NCBI GenBank assembly: GCA_037389465.1
Contig: JAZARR010000185.1
Coordinates: 558,001-622,000 of the forward strand
Length of the DNA: 64,000 nt
Source of the DNA: Baylisascaris procyonis
Taxonomy: Eukaryota > Nematoda > Chromadorea > Rhabditida > Ascarididae
Direction: 5' to 3'
The position numbers and the translations under genes were made by a program. The notes beneath the pieces were generated by a model. That model searched no databases. It was given only the letters and a program-made list of their open reading frames with translations, and was not told the origin of the DNA. Below, one piece after another: positions 23,791 to 43,510 of the stretch. The first letter of the stretch is position 1; each line of letters begins with the position of its first letter.

Positions 23791-26700
23791 GTAATATATT
23801 CTGCAGAAGTCCCAATGAGCCGTGCTTTCGTTATGATTTACTTCCACCTTATCTGTTAGCCTCCAGCTTGTTATGTGGATTTGTTGACAAGTCGTGATAA
23901 AGAAAGAAAAATCGAGGCGAATCAGTGCTAGACAGGGAGGCGGAAAATATTAAACAATGTAAATGACAACCTGATGGCTTGGCTAACAAGAATGGTGGTC
24001 TATTTTCAAAAAGAGGTTTAAAATGTGATCATTACATGAAAACTCGCACACGATTTGATATCCTAATCGTAAATCGTGCAGCTGGTAACAGTTTTTCTGT
24101 GGCGATTGTTTTCAAATTTCAGCCATTAAATAAGATTGCGGAGGGAGGTAACAACATCTTCATCGCCTTTCTGTTTGCAGAAATACCTTTGAAATGTGTA
24201 ATGATTATATTTCTTCCCCTCCCTCAGAAATAATCTAATTTGCGCCTCCAGTTTTGCCACTTTTACGCGTTGATCTTCTCTGTATTTTGCCACCATGGGT
24301 CTGTGTATTGTTCGCAATGATTGCAGTTAAAGGCTGCGGACGCCTGTAGGCAGAAATCTGAGCGATCAAGGGTCGGAGTGATTGCTGATTGATGTTGATG
24401 TGACTATTGTGGTCGTGATACTAAGCGATGCGCTATGTTATTGCGAATTTGTTTCATAAATCCACATCGTACACAACTTTGCTTTGTATGCCTCATTAAT
24501 CTGCATTGTTAGGTTACAATCTGTATTGAGATTACATGTTGCAATATATATTCTAATCTGTGCTGAGATTTATTTGTGCACATCTTTTATTCACTTCATT
24601 TCTGCAATTCGGCGATGCGAAACAACAGAAACAACCATCATCCTCAGGAAACTTTCCTCCACTCTGATTCATCCCATTCAATTGTCCTAACATGGAAAAT
24701 TTAGAGCAACAGATGGTTCATCTCTCTCTAAAAAACCAACCTCGTCCTAATCACACTCACGCCCTTTCATGTCTTGAGCGTTTACAAACTCTGGGCTTTT
24801 ATTTGAACCAAGTTTGTTAGTTTGCTTCAGTGTTTTCCACTGAGAAGTGTTGAAAAGTCGATGCATTATTCATTGCTGATGAGTGAAAAATAAACGAGTT
24901 ATTTTAGAATCAGTGTTTTCGAACAGTAGGTATCAGTAGATCGCATTTCCAACTAGGAGATATATATTTTTTATTCCGTTTTTCGTCTATAAATGCAGAA
25001 ATTTCCAATACAAAAGGAAGTCGATTGAACCATGAGACTTAATCGTTCGCGAAAATCTCCTGATTTCAGAACTGGCAGTCTACCAGAGCTTAAAAGCAAT
25101 CCATTTAAAGGTTGGCATGCTTCTGAAAGAGTACTAGGTCCCAATAGGACTGTTGTTACATTTGAATGCTATTTGATCACATCCTCTTTCTCACGGCTTC
25201 TTGCCGAAACCCTCCTGCCCTCCAATCCCTTGCTCTTGGAATGTTGGTCAAGCTCATGGTGCTTCGCAGATGCCTGAAATCTTTATGTGACTTTACTTTG
25301 ACACTTTTCGTCTGCAGAGGAGTTAGCTTTGCATCCATTCTAACAGCAAAAGGTTAAAGCGATTAGATACAAGGGAAGCGGCAACCAGGGAATAATTTTA
25401 CTGGAACGGTGTACAGTCTCGTACTATTTTCCCAACTCTCTTTCTTTTTCTTAGCATCTATATTCATGCAAATTATGTGAGCTTTTTGGGCGACTGTGAT
25501 CATATCGCAGGGTTCTCTGATCGCTTCATTGATCGTGATTATAAGTGAAAATCGCTTACTGTAATAAATGGAACTCGTTCAGAAGTGAGTCAATTGATAA
25601 CCTTAAATTAATGTCGCGAGCTGCCTCTAATACGAGCCGCATATTGCCAACTCTATTCATATGGAGCTGAAGAGCGAGCAATTATCTACAGGAGTTCTAA
25701 GAGGATTTCAAACCTGCATTGTAATTTTGACTTCAATCGTTATTCGATGAAAATAGGCCAAAACTTTTTGAAAACTTTATTGGACTCTTGGAAAATTCGA
25801 TTTTCATAATTGCTAAACTGCTTTATGAAATGATGCTTCTCAGGTCGCCCGGAATTTTCAAAATGATACAAGCGAAATGAATTGAAAGTTTCGAGAGGAG
25901 TGGGCAGAACGAGCTGGAAATTTTTAAGGCGAGATGCGCGAAGCTATGGCCTTAGCTGTATCATTACTGAACGTCGTTGCAGACTGTGCTAGCTTGTCGA
26001 GTTACGCACGTCGTTGTTCAGATAAGGTCAGCCTCAGATCGTCAAGGCCATATTTGTGCAGATTTCTCTAACCTTCCTAGCATGAAGGAGAAAAGAAGGA
26101 GGTTCCTGGCTGCTAGCGAAAAACCAAGGAGATAGCATAGAAAACTTGCGGAATCAGAATTAGCGCAATTCAGGATAAGCATTTCACTGGTGGCTCCCGC
26201 CATCTAAAGGCAGCTGCTGTCGTTTTTCTTGTCGCCTCCAAACGTCAAAAGCGGCTGTCAGCATCCGCGTGGTGGTCTTTGGTCCCAGGAAGTCGCGGCC
26301 ACCGAGGCTTCAATTGGGATTATCGAGAGCCGCAAGACTCATCAGAAGTGGATTAGGCGAAATCCTCTATTTGAATGTTCGACTCACTGGACCCCCTCTT
26401 TTCTAATAGGCCGAGTTCTATAAATGATGATACTCGAAATTACCGTAAGACATCTATAAAAATAAGAATAAACTTTCCGACTGGTTTTGCCCAAGGATCG
26501 ATTGTTGCAGATTTTCATCCACAAAAAAAAACTTCGCTCGCTTGGCTCATTTTCCCCCTTTCAAAATTTTGAACTCATTTTCGTTGCTTCAAGCTGAAAA
26601 TTTCCAACCCTACTCACTATTCCCACTTTAAAAATTGTTCCTCTCACTCCTTGTGTTAAATGTTATGCATTCACTAGCCATGTGTTGAAATAGACTTTGA

Positions 26701-29700
26701 TACTTTTGGCTTGAAACCTGGTTACATTAGAAAATCTATTGGGAGAATGCAAAAAAAAAAAATTTCTTCTGAGGGAAATTGTAAGGCAAAAAAATTTCGC
26801 CACCCTCGATATCACTATGGACCGGTTTATGCAATTTCCATTGGAAAGCTCAAATACGCTTTTACTTTTCGTGCTCGACCTCTGGCTACAGTTTTTTTTG
26901 TAACAGTGATTGAGGATCTAAAGTCAGAACAAAAAGATGATGCCCACGTATGATCCAAACATTTATGGAGCTTATGAGAAAGCTGTGTTACGGGGTGCCC
27001 TCCGCTGCGGCGGTGCATACTCTCAACGAAAGGTTAGGACGTATGTTGTTCGTTCATCGGAATGCATATTGCATCGCTTCTTTTACACCTCATAATGAAT
27101 CGCTGAGGAGCTGTTCACGACCAACAAACCTGACGTAATTCAGAAGAGGGCTCCAACTGCAGAGAAGGAGATGTGTGGAGATCGGAAATGACCGCTGTCG
27201 CATATCAATAGCTGTGGATAAGTGCTTATTTTGTATTCCTTGCTGCTCGAAGAGCTCATTCATCGATTCTTAACTCTCACCTTCTACGATGTGTGGAATG
27301 ATGGTCATCGGTATATTCAGAAGCACGACGTTCAAATATCTCACGATCATCCAATAACAGTCAGTATTTGCTTTTTGGCTTTCATTTCTGCAACTTTTAA
27401 ACCCTCTTAATCTTCCTTTGCCCCAATTGCTTTCTGTTCTTCATCAAAATGCTTCTGTCAGCAACACGTCTATGAAGTATGGCTGGTAAATTCAGTCAAA
27501 CAATAGTAACAGAAAGACTAGCTGAAAATGCGCTTTTTCCTTTTCCCTCTGATTACTTCCGCTTCATTCCCTCCACCGCTAACCCCCCTCCTTTCCGTTC
27601 TGAAACTGATTGGTCTATGAGCAGAATAGCAGGAACGCATATCGTACCAATTACCTTAACACGTTGTTTTCTTTTTTAATCTCTGATGGAAATTTTCTAC
27701 TCAAAAGCTTATTTTAGCGATGTCATTAGCATACATGTTGATTTCCCGAGTTGTTTTGAATCTGAAATGAAGCTATCACAAATAAAAACTCTGCCTAGAA
27801 ACTTACAAAAAAGTCACTTTTCCCCTTCTATTTACGCCGCATCCTTGTTTCGTATGGTGTGAAGTTGCTTCGCAATATGAATCCATAAATTGTGCCCATG
27901 AATTTTTATGCATTTCTGGAATACTCAAGTATTGTTTTTTATATTTCTTCAGCTGAAGTTTTGCTTCTGTGGCGGATTGTTGGATAATTTATCTCTGTTT
28001 TGTCGATTATATTTGCCAGAGTCGAGATGGCGCCTTGTTCTTAGGGTTCCCGACGCAACTTCCTCCTTTTCCTTCCTGTCCTAGCTCAACAATAAAATGT
28101 GACTTTGTTAGAGGTTCTGCCTTAAGTTATTTTTTAGTCTTTCTCATCTAATGAACCTTCTGAGAAAATTTCGCAGAGAATTTAAAGAGAAGATTAAGCG
28201 TTTTGCAATCTTTCAGAAGTGTTGTTTCGATTCTATGAGCAATTACCGATAGGTGGATATGCAGATATGCAGATCGGTCAACCATATAGCGAAACTGACA
28301 GAGTTCCATCTTGAAAATGAAACTAGCGATGTCAACTTTAAGAATGATGACATGAAAAACGGTCGAAGATGTTGTTATATCGCAACAAGAGGCATCAGCG
28401 AATTTCAAGCAATGTTCGTTATAATTTGTTTTCACACAAAAACCATCCTCTCGCCGTTAGTAATTTGTGCACTTCAGAAATCGAATCGACACTCAAGCAC
28501 CGTCCGATTACATTTTTGGGCATTTCTCGTCGCTCTTATAAGCATGAATTTCATTGAAGCGTTCTGATCGACTCTAGACTGGCAGCCCGGTGGGACAGGC
28601 ATCTATTAGTGGTCTATGCTTCTCAAACATCGTTCCTCCATCGAATACACTCGTCGTTCCTGCTGAGCGCCATCTGAAAGTAAGAAACCTTTCTTCTTCG
28701 ATGTTTCGGAAGGGTAATTTCTGAGGCGGAACATCTGCACTGATAGTGTATAGCGTTCATCGTTGATACGATCAGCTGTGCTGCTTAAACTTTAGCACTT
28801 TCGTGCTCTCATTTATTGCTGTGATGATTTAGTTTTTAGGCATCATATGCACGTTGAAGAATTTGTCAGCGCTCTTTGCTATGAAACGGATGACACACTG
28901 CGATTTTTTTGTGTGCTTTTGAGGGATCTTCACTGAAAACATGTGTCCGAAGGTAGGATTAACACTGCGATATCCATTGCGGCTGCTATACATCATGAAA
29001 GCCTAGGCACACACCTTGTTCATTTAATGCGTACATACCATAATGCCTACACTTCATCATGCGAACGTTCCATAAACACATAGTAAAAGTGGAAAAAAAG
29101 TTCAGATGCGCTGATAAAGTTGCAAATAAAATTCTGAAATATTAGATGTTTCTATTACATGAAAATGTTTAAGGTGATAGCCTCTTCGAAGTGTTTGTCA
29201 GCCAAACAAGCAGCTGGGATTTTCATTTAATGCAAAAAAAAAAAAAAAATTTTCTTACTCAAAATTAAAACGCAGTGATAAGTTTTGAACGATCGAAGAT
29301 GAGGAACATCACTCCAAATGATTTTACGTTTATTTCTGCATTTTGGCAAATTTCATTTTGCGGCTTACGTCAACATTCAAATTGTTTCCATTTGATTTAG
29401 CGCGTTTTTGGGAAGTTCCGCTAGAATTGCGTCATTTCGTTATATTTTGCCTTTCGCGCACTTTTCAGCCTTATTTACCACAAAAAATGTGGCAATGAAG
29501 CTTGTCGAAATAACGAACGCTATGAATGCTATCATTTAAAAGATTTTTTCTTGCGTCACTCTAAGATGCGAAATAGCGTTGTTGTGCGAATGATAAAGAT
29601 TGAATACAGATGAGAAATATTTCACTGATGCTAGAGCGATGATATTTAAGATTATTTTTGCCGTGATAGCGCACTCGGATGATCGAAACAATACTCTCAT

Positions 29701-30431
29701 CTCATATGCTAGAAAATCGGAGCCTTAATCAGGTATAGATTTAAGGATGTCCCACTCGAGATAGTAATAGGTACAGAAGCCATGTAACTGCTAAACTGGT
29801 TAGGAAGAACCGGGTATGAATTTATCGCCATGGAGATCGTGAAGTGCTGGACGGAACGACGTAGCTGAGAAAAAATTACATACGTAAATAAGCTGAGACA
29901 GATGTCGCCAAAATGCGCTTTGCCAATATGAGTTTGTTGGGGATGCAAAAAAGGGCGTTTTTTCCTGTTTTTCCAATTCAGTTACGTAAATATGTGAAAA
30001 TCTTGCCTGCAGTGGCAACTGTATCATGTATGCAGCATATTGGATTCATTGTGCACCGTCAACCTGCGCAATCATGAATGCTTAGGTGAGTGTGGAGGGA
30101 CAAATGGCGGCAATTGAGGAACGACTTCTAAAGAGATCGAATAAAATGAGTGAAATAATGCATTTCATTCGTGCGCCAACAGCGTGTTTAATGGAATCCT
30201 TTTTTTTGATCGTTTTGCGAAATCGACATAAATCTACATCATACTATTTCAGCTCACTTCACTCTCTTAGAGAGTATGAGATTCCACGCTATCAGTCTAA
30301 AATCTGTAAGATGTTTCGCTCATTTTTCGCTTGCTCTGTTAGAAAATGAATCATTTTGTTTGTCAAAAACCCACTGTTAATCTGCAAAGGTTGTTTCGCT
30401 TGGGCATCGTTTCTTGCATATATATTATATG
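23791..30431. other. gene-poor stretch, nothing recognised
   Basis: No conserved exon is recognised. A 16-nt A tract lies at 29234-29249. Short ORFs at 24126-24317 (minus; basic, helical) and 25032-25277 (+) have a somewhat protein-like composition but no motif and no consistent exon partner. 25990-26430 is a little GC-richer than the surroundings. Confidence 0.4.
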
Positions 30432-30446
30432 TGCATGAACTTGTAC

Positions 30447-30498
<52 letters not shown>

Positions 30499-30506
30499 AG
30501 TTCACG
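30432..30506. repeat. TA-core hairpin with 13-bp arms
   Basis: The arms TGAACTTGTACAT (30436-30448) and ATGTACAAGTTCA (30492-30504) are perfect reverse complements around an uninterrupted TA tract. Similarity continues loosely outside the arms (ATGTGCA versus CGTATAG). The whole can fold as one long stem. It looks like a short fold-back element expanded at its TA core. Confidence 0.9.
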
Positions 30507-37451
<6,945 letters not shown>

Positions 37452-37754
37452 TTAAGAAAAGTGCTCCGGCAACTGCCTCCTTAATGCAAACGTAGACCTC
37501 GATTCCGCAACAGTGCTACCCGGCATTACTAAATTTGCACCGGACTTTGTATAAATATGTTCAGCCGCTAGCTTTGTGAACTTCCATATGACCATGAACA
37601 ACGCATCGGCTTCTATAAGGCATTTAGTTACATTCAGATTGTCTACTAGTGCAAGCTTCAGACTGTCTGTTGTCACCAGCTTTAGACTGTTTGCCAGTGC
37701 CCGTTGCGCTCTATGAGCTAGTGCAGCTGAGGCTTTTCGGAATTTACGCATCAA
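37452..37754 (-). CDS. hypothetical octapeptide-repeat ORF
   Basis: This is a 100-codon minus-strand frame starting ATG-ATG at 37754 and ending TAA at 37452. Residues about 11-58 are built from degenerate 8-residue units (ALAHRAQR, ALANSLKL, VTTDSLKL, ALVDNLNV, TKCLIEAD), each exactly 24 bp, so the repeat keeps the frame. The predicted chain is Ala/Leu-rich and helical. A second minus-strand ORF ends just upstream (37941-37744) with a Lys/Arg-rich part and DDEGD, in another frame; the two may be exons of one gene or parts of a frameshifted relic. Local GC is above background. No family is recognised; a coding minisatellite or chance are alternatives. Confidence 0.3.
   Translation of the reverse strand: MMRKFRKASAALAHRAQRALANSLKLVTTDSLKLALVDNLNVTKCLIEADALFMVIWKFTKLAAEHIYTKSGANLVMPGSTVAESRSTFALRRQLPEHFS
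37581..37724 (-). repeat. degenerate 24-bp tandem repeat, about 5-6 units
   Basis: On the minus strand consecutive 24-mers align, for example GCACTGGCAAACAGTCTAAA (first 20 nt) with GCACTAGTAGACAATCTGAA. The best-matching core ACAGTCTxAAGCT recurs at exactly 24-nt spacing; the outer units are weaker. Confidence 0.7.
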
Positions 37755-37941
37755 GCCCTATTATTTTGTTTGAACGCCAAAGTATCACCACCCGGCTGGC
37801 AGATTTATTGTCACCTTCGTCATCTGAATTAATTATTCGTTTCCTTTTCGCAGTCTGTTTTTTTTTCTGGAAAGCGAAGCGTCTCGTATATTTTTCAAAA
37901 GCGTACATTACGTTCTGCATGACTGAGCCACCGCTCTGCAT
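37744..37941 (-). CDS. hypothetical basic/acidic ORF next to the octapeptide ORF
   Basis: This 65-codon minus-strand frame encodes a basic stretch (QKKKQTAKRKR, nuclear-signal-like) followed by INSDDEGDNKSASR. Its stop overlaps the start of the neighbouring minus-strand ORF. Composition looks coding-like, but length and lack of homology keep this low. A GTGGTGA sequence after the SASR codons could be a weak donor. Confidence 0.25.
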   Translation of the reverse strand: MQSGGSVMQNVMYAFEKYTRRFAFQKKKQTAKRKRIINSDDEGDNKSASRVVILWRSNKIIGLDA

Positions 37942-39959
37942 ATTGGCGATTCATCCGTATCCGTGATGTTCAGGAATTTCAGATAGACTTGTTTACTTGT
38001 CTGCGAGTCGTGATTTATTCAAGTCCAAAAATGCATTTTTGAGAGATGACTGGAATGATCGTAGTCACAATAAAAGAACCCTTGATATGACTTCGGTTCT
38101 GAATGTCAGCAGCGACCAACGTTGTTATCGACGCTTTCTCCTTTGCCACAATTTTCCCATTGATCTGTTTCTATGATCGCTCGAAGAAAGAGTAAAGGGT
38201 TGCTCGAGAATTTGAACAAAAGAATCATCGATTCAGCACAACCGAGTATTCGTGAAACTAATGGTTGAGGAAGATTCTAGGAAATCTATCCTGCGACGTC
38301 AGCAGTTTTTTTGGAGAGCGCTTATGCAGTATTTCCATTCAGCGTAATTCTGGGCCCCTTTCCTTGATTTCTTCTATGACTCTTCAATTATTGTTGACTA
38401 TGCGCGTTGCTTCTGACAGCTGAGTGATTTCGACGGCTCTGCATGTTCAGTTTCACATCAAGCATTCAAATTTTTGACAGCATCAAAACTCATCAACTCA
38501 AACAAATCACATTTGTGACAACTGTAGCCTCCCTGAATCACTACGTAAAGCAACCATGCCGAATGCGATAAGATACGACTTCTACACTGGTGCTGTGTAA
38601 TCTGAGGTCCAGTCGTTTTCTACAGATCTGACGATAAAGGACATAAAAAATTGAAAACAAGGAAGCACGCTCGGGGAAAAGCGGACGTCAATGCCATTTG
38701 TAATATTTTGTCAAACCCACTCACCTCCGTTTGTTTTTCATACATATGTAATCCTGAATGATCTTCTTATCTAGAAGCTGCTGATTAAAAAAGCAGCGTT
38801 CCGAGTAGAATTTATATAGACCATAAAATGGAACGACCAGGCCTTTTGTATTTCGCTTCAATTGAAGCTGCGTATCGGTGGGAAATATGCGTATTGTGCT
38901 GAAATTACCGTTGCTCAATGCTTAATGACTTCAATCATTTTTTTCCGTACCGAGTGAATTCACATAAAAGAAGACGAGATGAAAACTGAAAAAGAAGAAA
39001 GGAAGCAAGTGCCCTGAAGCAGAGGAATTGCAAGGCAAATTGATGAATGGAAAATAGCGAAACATTTATGTCAATGAAGATCTAAAACGCAAAGTTTAGC
39101 CTTTCATTTTCAAACAAATATTTTATCAATCTTAAAACGTCAATAAATGGAGAAGCATCACGATCCGACGCTCAAATTTGTCTCTAGAAAAGTCCAATTA
39201 CTTTTATTTAAATTTTTAATTTTAGAATTGAAGAAAAGTGAAGTACGCCTCAAATGCAAGTATAATCAGATAACGATGCAATGTACTCGCAAATAACCCC
39301 GAAAATGGGCACAGCAGTCTTCAAAAATTTGCCTTTGCCGAGCGAATATTGCACTAACTTCTTCAAATTGGATGCAGTAGTGCACAGCACTTGGAACTAG
39401 TACAAGTACAGTGCGAAAAATAGAACAATTTTTGATAATAACAGTTCTTCTTACAGGACGGGGATGAGGGAGGGCATAGGCGCTCCATTTTCGTTGAAGT
39501 TGCAGGCATCCTTTCGATGTGAAACGAGTATTTTTCTTCAGTTGTTTTTGACTTGAGCATTACTAGCAAATAGTGTTTAAACTTAGTTGCTTTAATTCGA
39601 TAGGTGGAATTTTGCCGCTTTCCGCGAATAGTTTGTCTTTATTTGAGAATGTTTCACATTTGTTTGGGAAGTTTTCGCAATAGCGCCATGTTCACACCCA
39701 AAAATACCGTAGCACTGTCTTCACTGATTCTCGAGTTTAAATTGTCGTATAACAAAATATGCGAGTATACTCTCCAACCAATAGAAATTGCCAGAATGTG
39801 TTTCTCAATTACATATAACAAGAAAACGCTATCCAGTATGTGTTATTTAATGAGGCCCACCGGCTGTGCAGCTCGCACAGGTTGCAGAAAAAATATTTGA
39901 ATTGCGAATTAGCTGGGCGGTAATTACGCCTAGGGGTTATCATGCGCCACATTAAAAGT
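37942..39959. other. gene-poor stretch, nothing recognised
   Basis: Short ORFs only. The + strand ORF at 39604-39900 has no motif and no splice support. Confidence 0.4.
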
Positions 39960-40207
39960 TTAAAAAACCAGGCCGAAAGACGCGCACATACACAAATGTA
40001 CACAAGTGTGCGTAGGCGTGGCATCGCAACGTCTGCATATACACACTACACGCTAGTATACCAAGGGGACCCTTGCGGGAAAGGGGAGCTTCTCATGCCC
40101 ACGGGTCTCTTACGGGGTCTTCCATTTTGAAAGTCTCCCGCGAAGGCGATGGATATCTGGAGGCTATACGAAGATCCCCCAAGGGGGAACGTGGGGTTAG
40201 ATGGTGA

Positions 40208-40396
40208 TCAGGAGACGGCCTTTGCATTGCTAAGGGCATGAGGGCAGTTATGATATAGACATGGAATTTGGGGTGCACTTTTTGAGTCGCCGTTGTTTTT
40301 GTATATGACCGTAACATTTGCAACTTTCCATTCCTGACAGTGTTTTCTTGTTAAAATGATACAGTTTGAAAGAGAGCACAGTTTTGGCGCTATCTA
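40208..40396 (-). pseudogene. reverse-transcriptase fragment (non-LTR type)
   Basis: This open frame of about 62 codons is bounded by stops on both sides. The diagnostic part is QEWKVANVTVIYKNNGD, a good fit to the conserved EWK..VV.IYKKGD block of LINE reverse transcriptases, preceded by an AP.L.....LT stretch at the expected distance. The following NYRPIS motif is not preserved. It is a small relic of a longer ORF. Confidence 0.5.
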
Positions 40397-40949
40397 ATTT
40401 TTAATCAACTTCAGCATCAAATTCTGATACTTTGTTACACTACTTATGAGTGAATTTCTTTATAAAATTTTGACGTCGACCTTGTCCAGCTTCAGCCCAT
40501 CCCCCTTTCCGTTATCTTTTCAGCTTTATCTATCATATCCGGGTATCCTCTTTTGCAGTGAATTATTGCTGCTCTTCTAGCATTCATGCGTCACATTTCC
40601 CTTCAGCATACCTCGTTCGAACATTCTGCTTCATGGAGTTTCCTCATGTTCTTGCCACTCTATGGTGTTTTTTAGCTTGCGAAGGAAAGCCCGATTTTTA
40701 TCATCTGTCATAGAGACGAGGGATCCCAAGGGGCTCTCGCGCCCCATGCGAGGAGTTTGACCACAAGAAAACCCTCATCGCAGAGAAGGGAGGTTTCAGC
40801 GTGGGGGCCTCCGCGGACGACAATCAATGAGAGTCAATCATCTTCATTTGAGCCCCTCGTGAGAAGGGCCCCCGCCAAGGGGAAGGCGGTGAACTCCGAA
40901 CACTACCAAAGACGTATGTGCACACAGATAAGTTCCGACCCCATCTGAA

Positions 40950-41150
40950 TGTACCGATATGCACGTGTATGTGCGTGCAAACCTGATATCGCAATGTCTT
41001 CGCGCAAATAAATACATACGTGCGTTTGCACGAACATCAGAATGTCTGAGCACGCAGACATATGCTTGCGTGCGCATAAGCATGTCCTCGTCAGGCATCA
41101 GCGCACGAAGGTGATATCGCTATATCCGAACATATGTATGTATATATGTG
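40950..41150. repeat. degenerate GTGCGT/ATATCGCAATGTCT minisatellite
   Basis: Loosely repeated units of about 45-60 bp contain GTGCGTxxGCA, a CTGATATCGCAATGTCT-like core (seen again as GAACATCAGAATGTCT and GGTGATATCGCTATATC) and CGCxCA. A single related unit lies on the other side of the retroelement block near 39995-40045. Confidence 0.5.
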
Positions 41151-43510
41151 CGAAAGTTGCACAAAGCGCATAACAGTGACTCAGAAAAGACGAACAAAAG
41201 AGCGAAGAAATGTAAAAAAGCCGCGGCATTCGTCGAAAGAAATCAGCTCAATTATTCTTACTTAAGGATCGCTTAATTTTACACTTAAACTCTGTTGCTT
41301 CTCAACCATGTTCTCATACAAGGCCCACCAAGTTCTGAAGGTGTGGGATTGCAGAGTGCAGCCTATTTGACGGAATCCAGAGGGAGGGTGAGGAAATGCG
41401 CATCAGCATCTAAGATATCGTGTGCTATAGATCAGAAACCGCACCATTTCGTCCAGGCTGAGACTTGTATATTGCAGTGCTGATAACTTTATAGATTGGA
41501 AATTGGGCGATACGATACGGGGATAGGGGGTGGACAGCCTTTCATATGTACTATACGGAATAGCACAATACTTCCGCATTTTTATTGTCCCTGAAGATAC
41601 AGTGTTCAGTTTTCGAGGTTCATTCCTGCCCAGTTGTGCCACTTCCACGCACCAGTGTGACAGTATTTCTTCTACGCAGCTCCTCCCGTTTCGTCGTCCC
41701 TGTCAGTTTCATCAAATTATATAAGGAAAACAGTCCCCTGGTTTCTGGGTATTTTATCATGCTATCACAGCGTAACGCTTTCGAAGGAGGATGCCGTTGA
41801 AACAGCCGTGTGGACATGAATGATTTCCTCGAAAAGATGTTAGAAACCATCGTCACATAACTACCGTCAATGGCGTTATGCCTCATCTTTTGTTAACAGT
41901 GAGAAGGCTCATTCCTCAGTATCACGTCACCACCTCCATCTTCACTAATTGAGATTCACGTTAGAGTGATGGCATCGTTTCTACTACATCATTGAATGCT
42001 TGTGTGAACTCTTTTCGTCTTTCATTAGCGACTGATAGCGCTTACACAACTGGGTGAAGAGGGTTAAGGCTAAAGAACCCTCGCTCAGATACGGATTGCA
42101 ACAGTGAGCCATGGGCGTGGCATATAGAACAAGCGGTATTATCCGCCAGCGTCGTTCGCATACTACTTCCAGCTTTAAGGTCTATTCGTTCGCATCCTCT
42201 TAAATGTTCCAAAGAGTCGATCGCTTTCCGTTTAATTCACCATTTGAGGTGCAGTAAACTGCTGGAAGCAAAGGGCATCTCTCGCCTATGACGTCATTCT
42301 GTTTACAACTTGTTTATTTAACTTTAACCACTCTCGGCAGCCTTTTCACGTCGCTTTAACCTTTAAACGCAGATTAATATAGGTTGAGATTTTAAGTGCG
42401 GGAAGAGGATACGGTTTGTTCTGCGATCAAGACGTAGACAGATCGAATGCGGTAACATGGTTATAAGCCCCAGCCGTCTGTAAATTCTGCTGACATAGGT
42501 GCCATGGCATCATTAGTAAGAGCAAAAAGAGAGAAGCGAGAAGCAAAAAACAGCATTGATTCGAACCTTGATCTTTGCTATCCGTTCGAAAACACTTACC
42601 CATCATTTGTGGATCGCAAGAGGTCGGACTCGTGTCCCTGCTGCTCTCTGCACTTTGTCTTTTACCTTCCTTCCAGTACTAAGGGTGTTTTCAGAGATAG
42701 AAGCGTTTCCTTATCTTTCCCAAATCCTTGTTTATTTTTCTTCTGTTTCAGTTATATTCAAAATCTCTACCAAATTTGGTGCATTCTCCTCTAATATGTA
42801 ACTCGCTACTTTAACGGACTTTCTGTTCTAGCAATCTTCTACTCACGGGCCAAAAATTTCCTCTTACATTTTTCCACCATTTCTGAATAAATTTCACAGC
42901 TCACTGAATGATACGCTGCGAATGAGTACTTTTTTATGCCAAGTGATGAAAACCTTGGCGGTAAAATTGCTAGGAATGATTTAATTTCCACTGCACACAG
43001 ATGTGACCCGATGATTGAAATGAGAAAGGCGTCGAAGGCACGAGAAATTTAAATTTTTTGGACGATGTTGTTCTATAATAAATGACATTTTCAAATCTTC
43101 TCTATGTTTACCTGCACACTGTCCACTTTTTCATGCCCATTCACTAAATAATTGCTGCTCATTTCCCTAAAATTTCAAAGTTTATGACCAATCCTTCTCA
43201 ATATTAACATATTATATGTACAATGTAATAAGGAAGTAAGCTCATGGGAAATCTTATTCTTCATGAGTTTCAATCATCTTCGATGAAAACATTCGATGCT
43301 ATTGATGGTTTCTTGAATTTCCCTCATTTGTAGGTAGGAGTTTGATGAAATTCTTTGCTATAAAGCTATCCGACCATTCCAGTCATCATATAACAATTAA
43401 GAACCATTTATTAGTGAAATTATTTTTCCTCCATTCGTTAACAGTTTTCAGGAGCAATGATTTGAAGCCTACGTCTCGTGAAAGAGACTTTCTGCTGAAT
43501 ATTTGCTGCG
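41151..43510. other. region upstream of first PDE1 exon seen
   Basis: No conserved exon is recognised here, although an upstream PDE1 exon ending in phase 1 may lie in or beyond it. ATGGCATCATTA|GTAAGA at 42504-42515 looks like a short start exon with a consensus donor, but its phase (0) does not fit the next exon. The remaining ORFs look random. Confidence 0.35.

Larger units (their letters stand above)
39960..41150 (-). mobile_element. decayed non-LTR retrotransposon remnant with minisatellite flanks
   Basis: This is a GC-richer block. On the minus strand, 40396-40208 reads APKLCSLSN...CQEWKVANVTVIYKNNGD, matching the early reverse-transcriptase region of LINE-type elements (consensus-like EWKxAxVxxIxKKGDxxDxxNYRPI). 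The NYRPI part is lost and a TGA follows. Further upstream on the same strand a fragment LRKLKNTIEWQEHEE lies near 40690-40640. Both edges carry related degenerate repeats (GTGCGT...ATCGCAAxGTCT). It is clearly inactive: there are stops, frame breaks and no catalytic YADD. Confidence 0.5.

Noticed and set aside
24126..24317. Minus-strand ORF with a basic helical segment (MVAKYREDQRVKVAKLEAQ)
   Set aside because: Composition is suggestive, but it is only 63 codons, with no partner exons, motif or regulatory signal.
42504..42515. ATGGCATCATTA|GTAAGA as a first coding exon of PDE1
   Set aside because: It ends in phase 0 whereas exon A, if spliced at 43520, needs a phase-1 partner.
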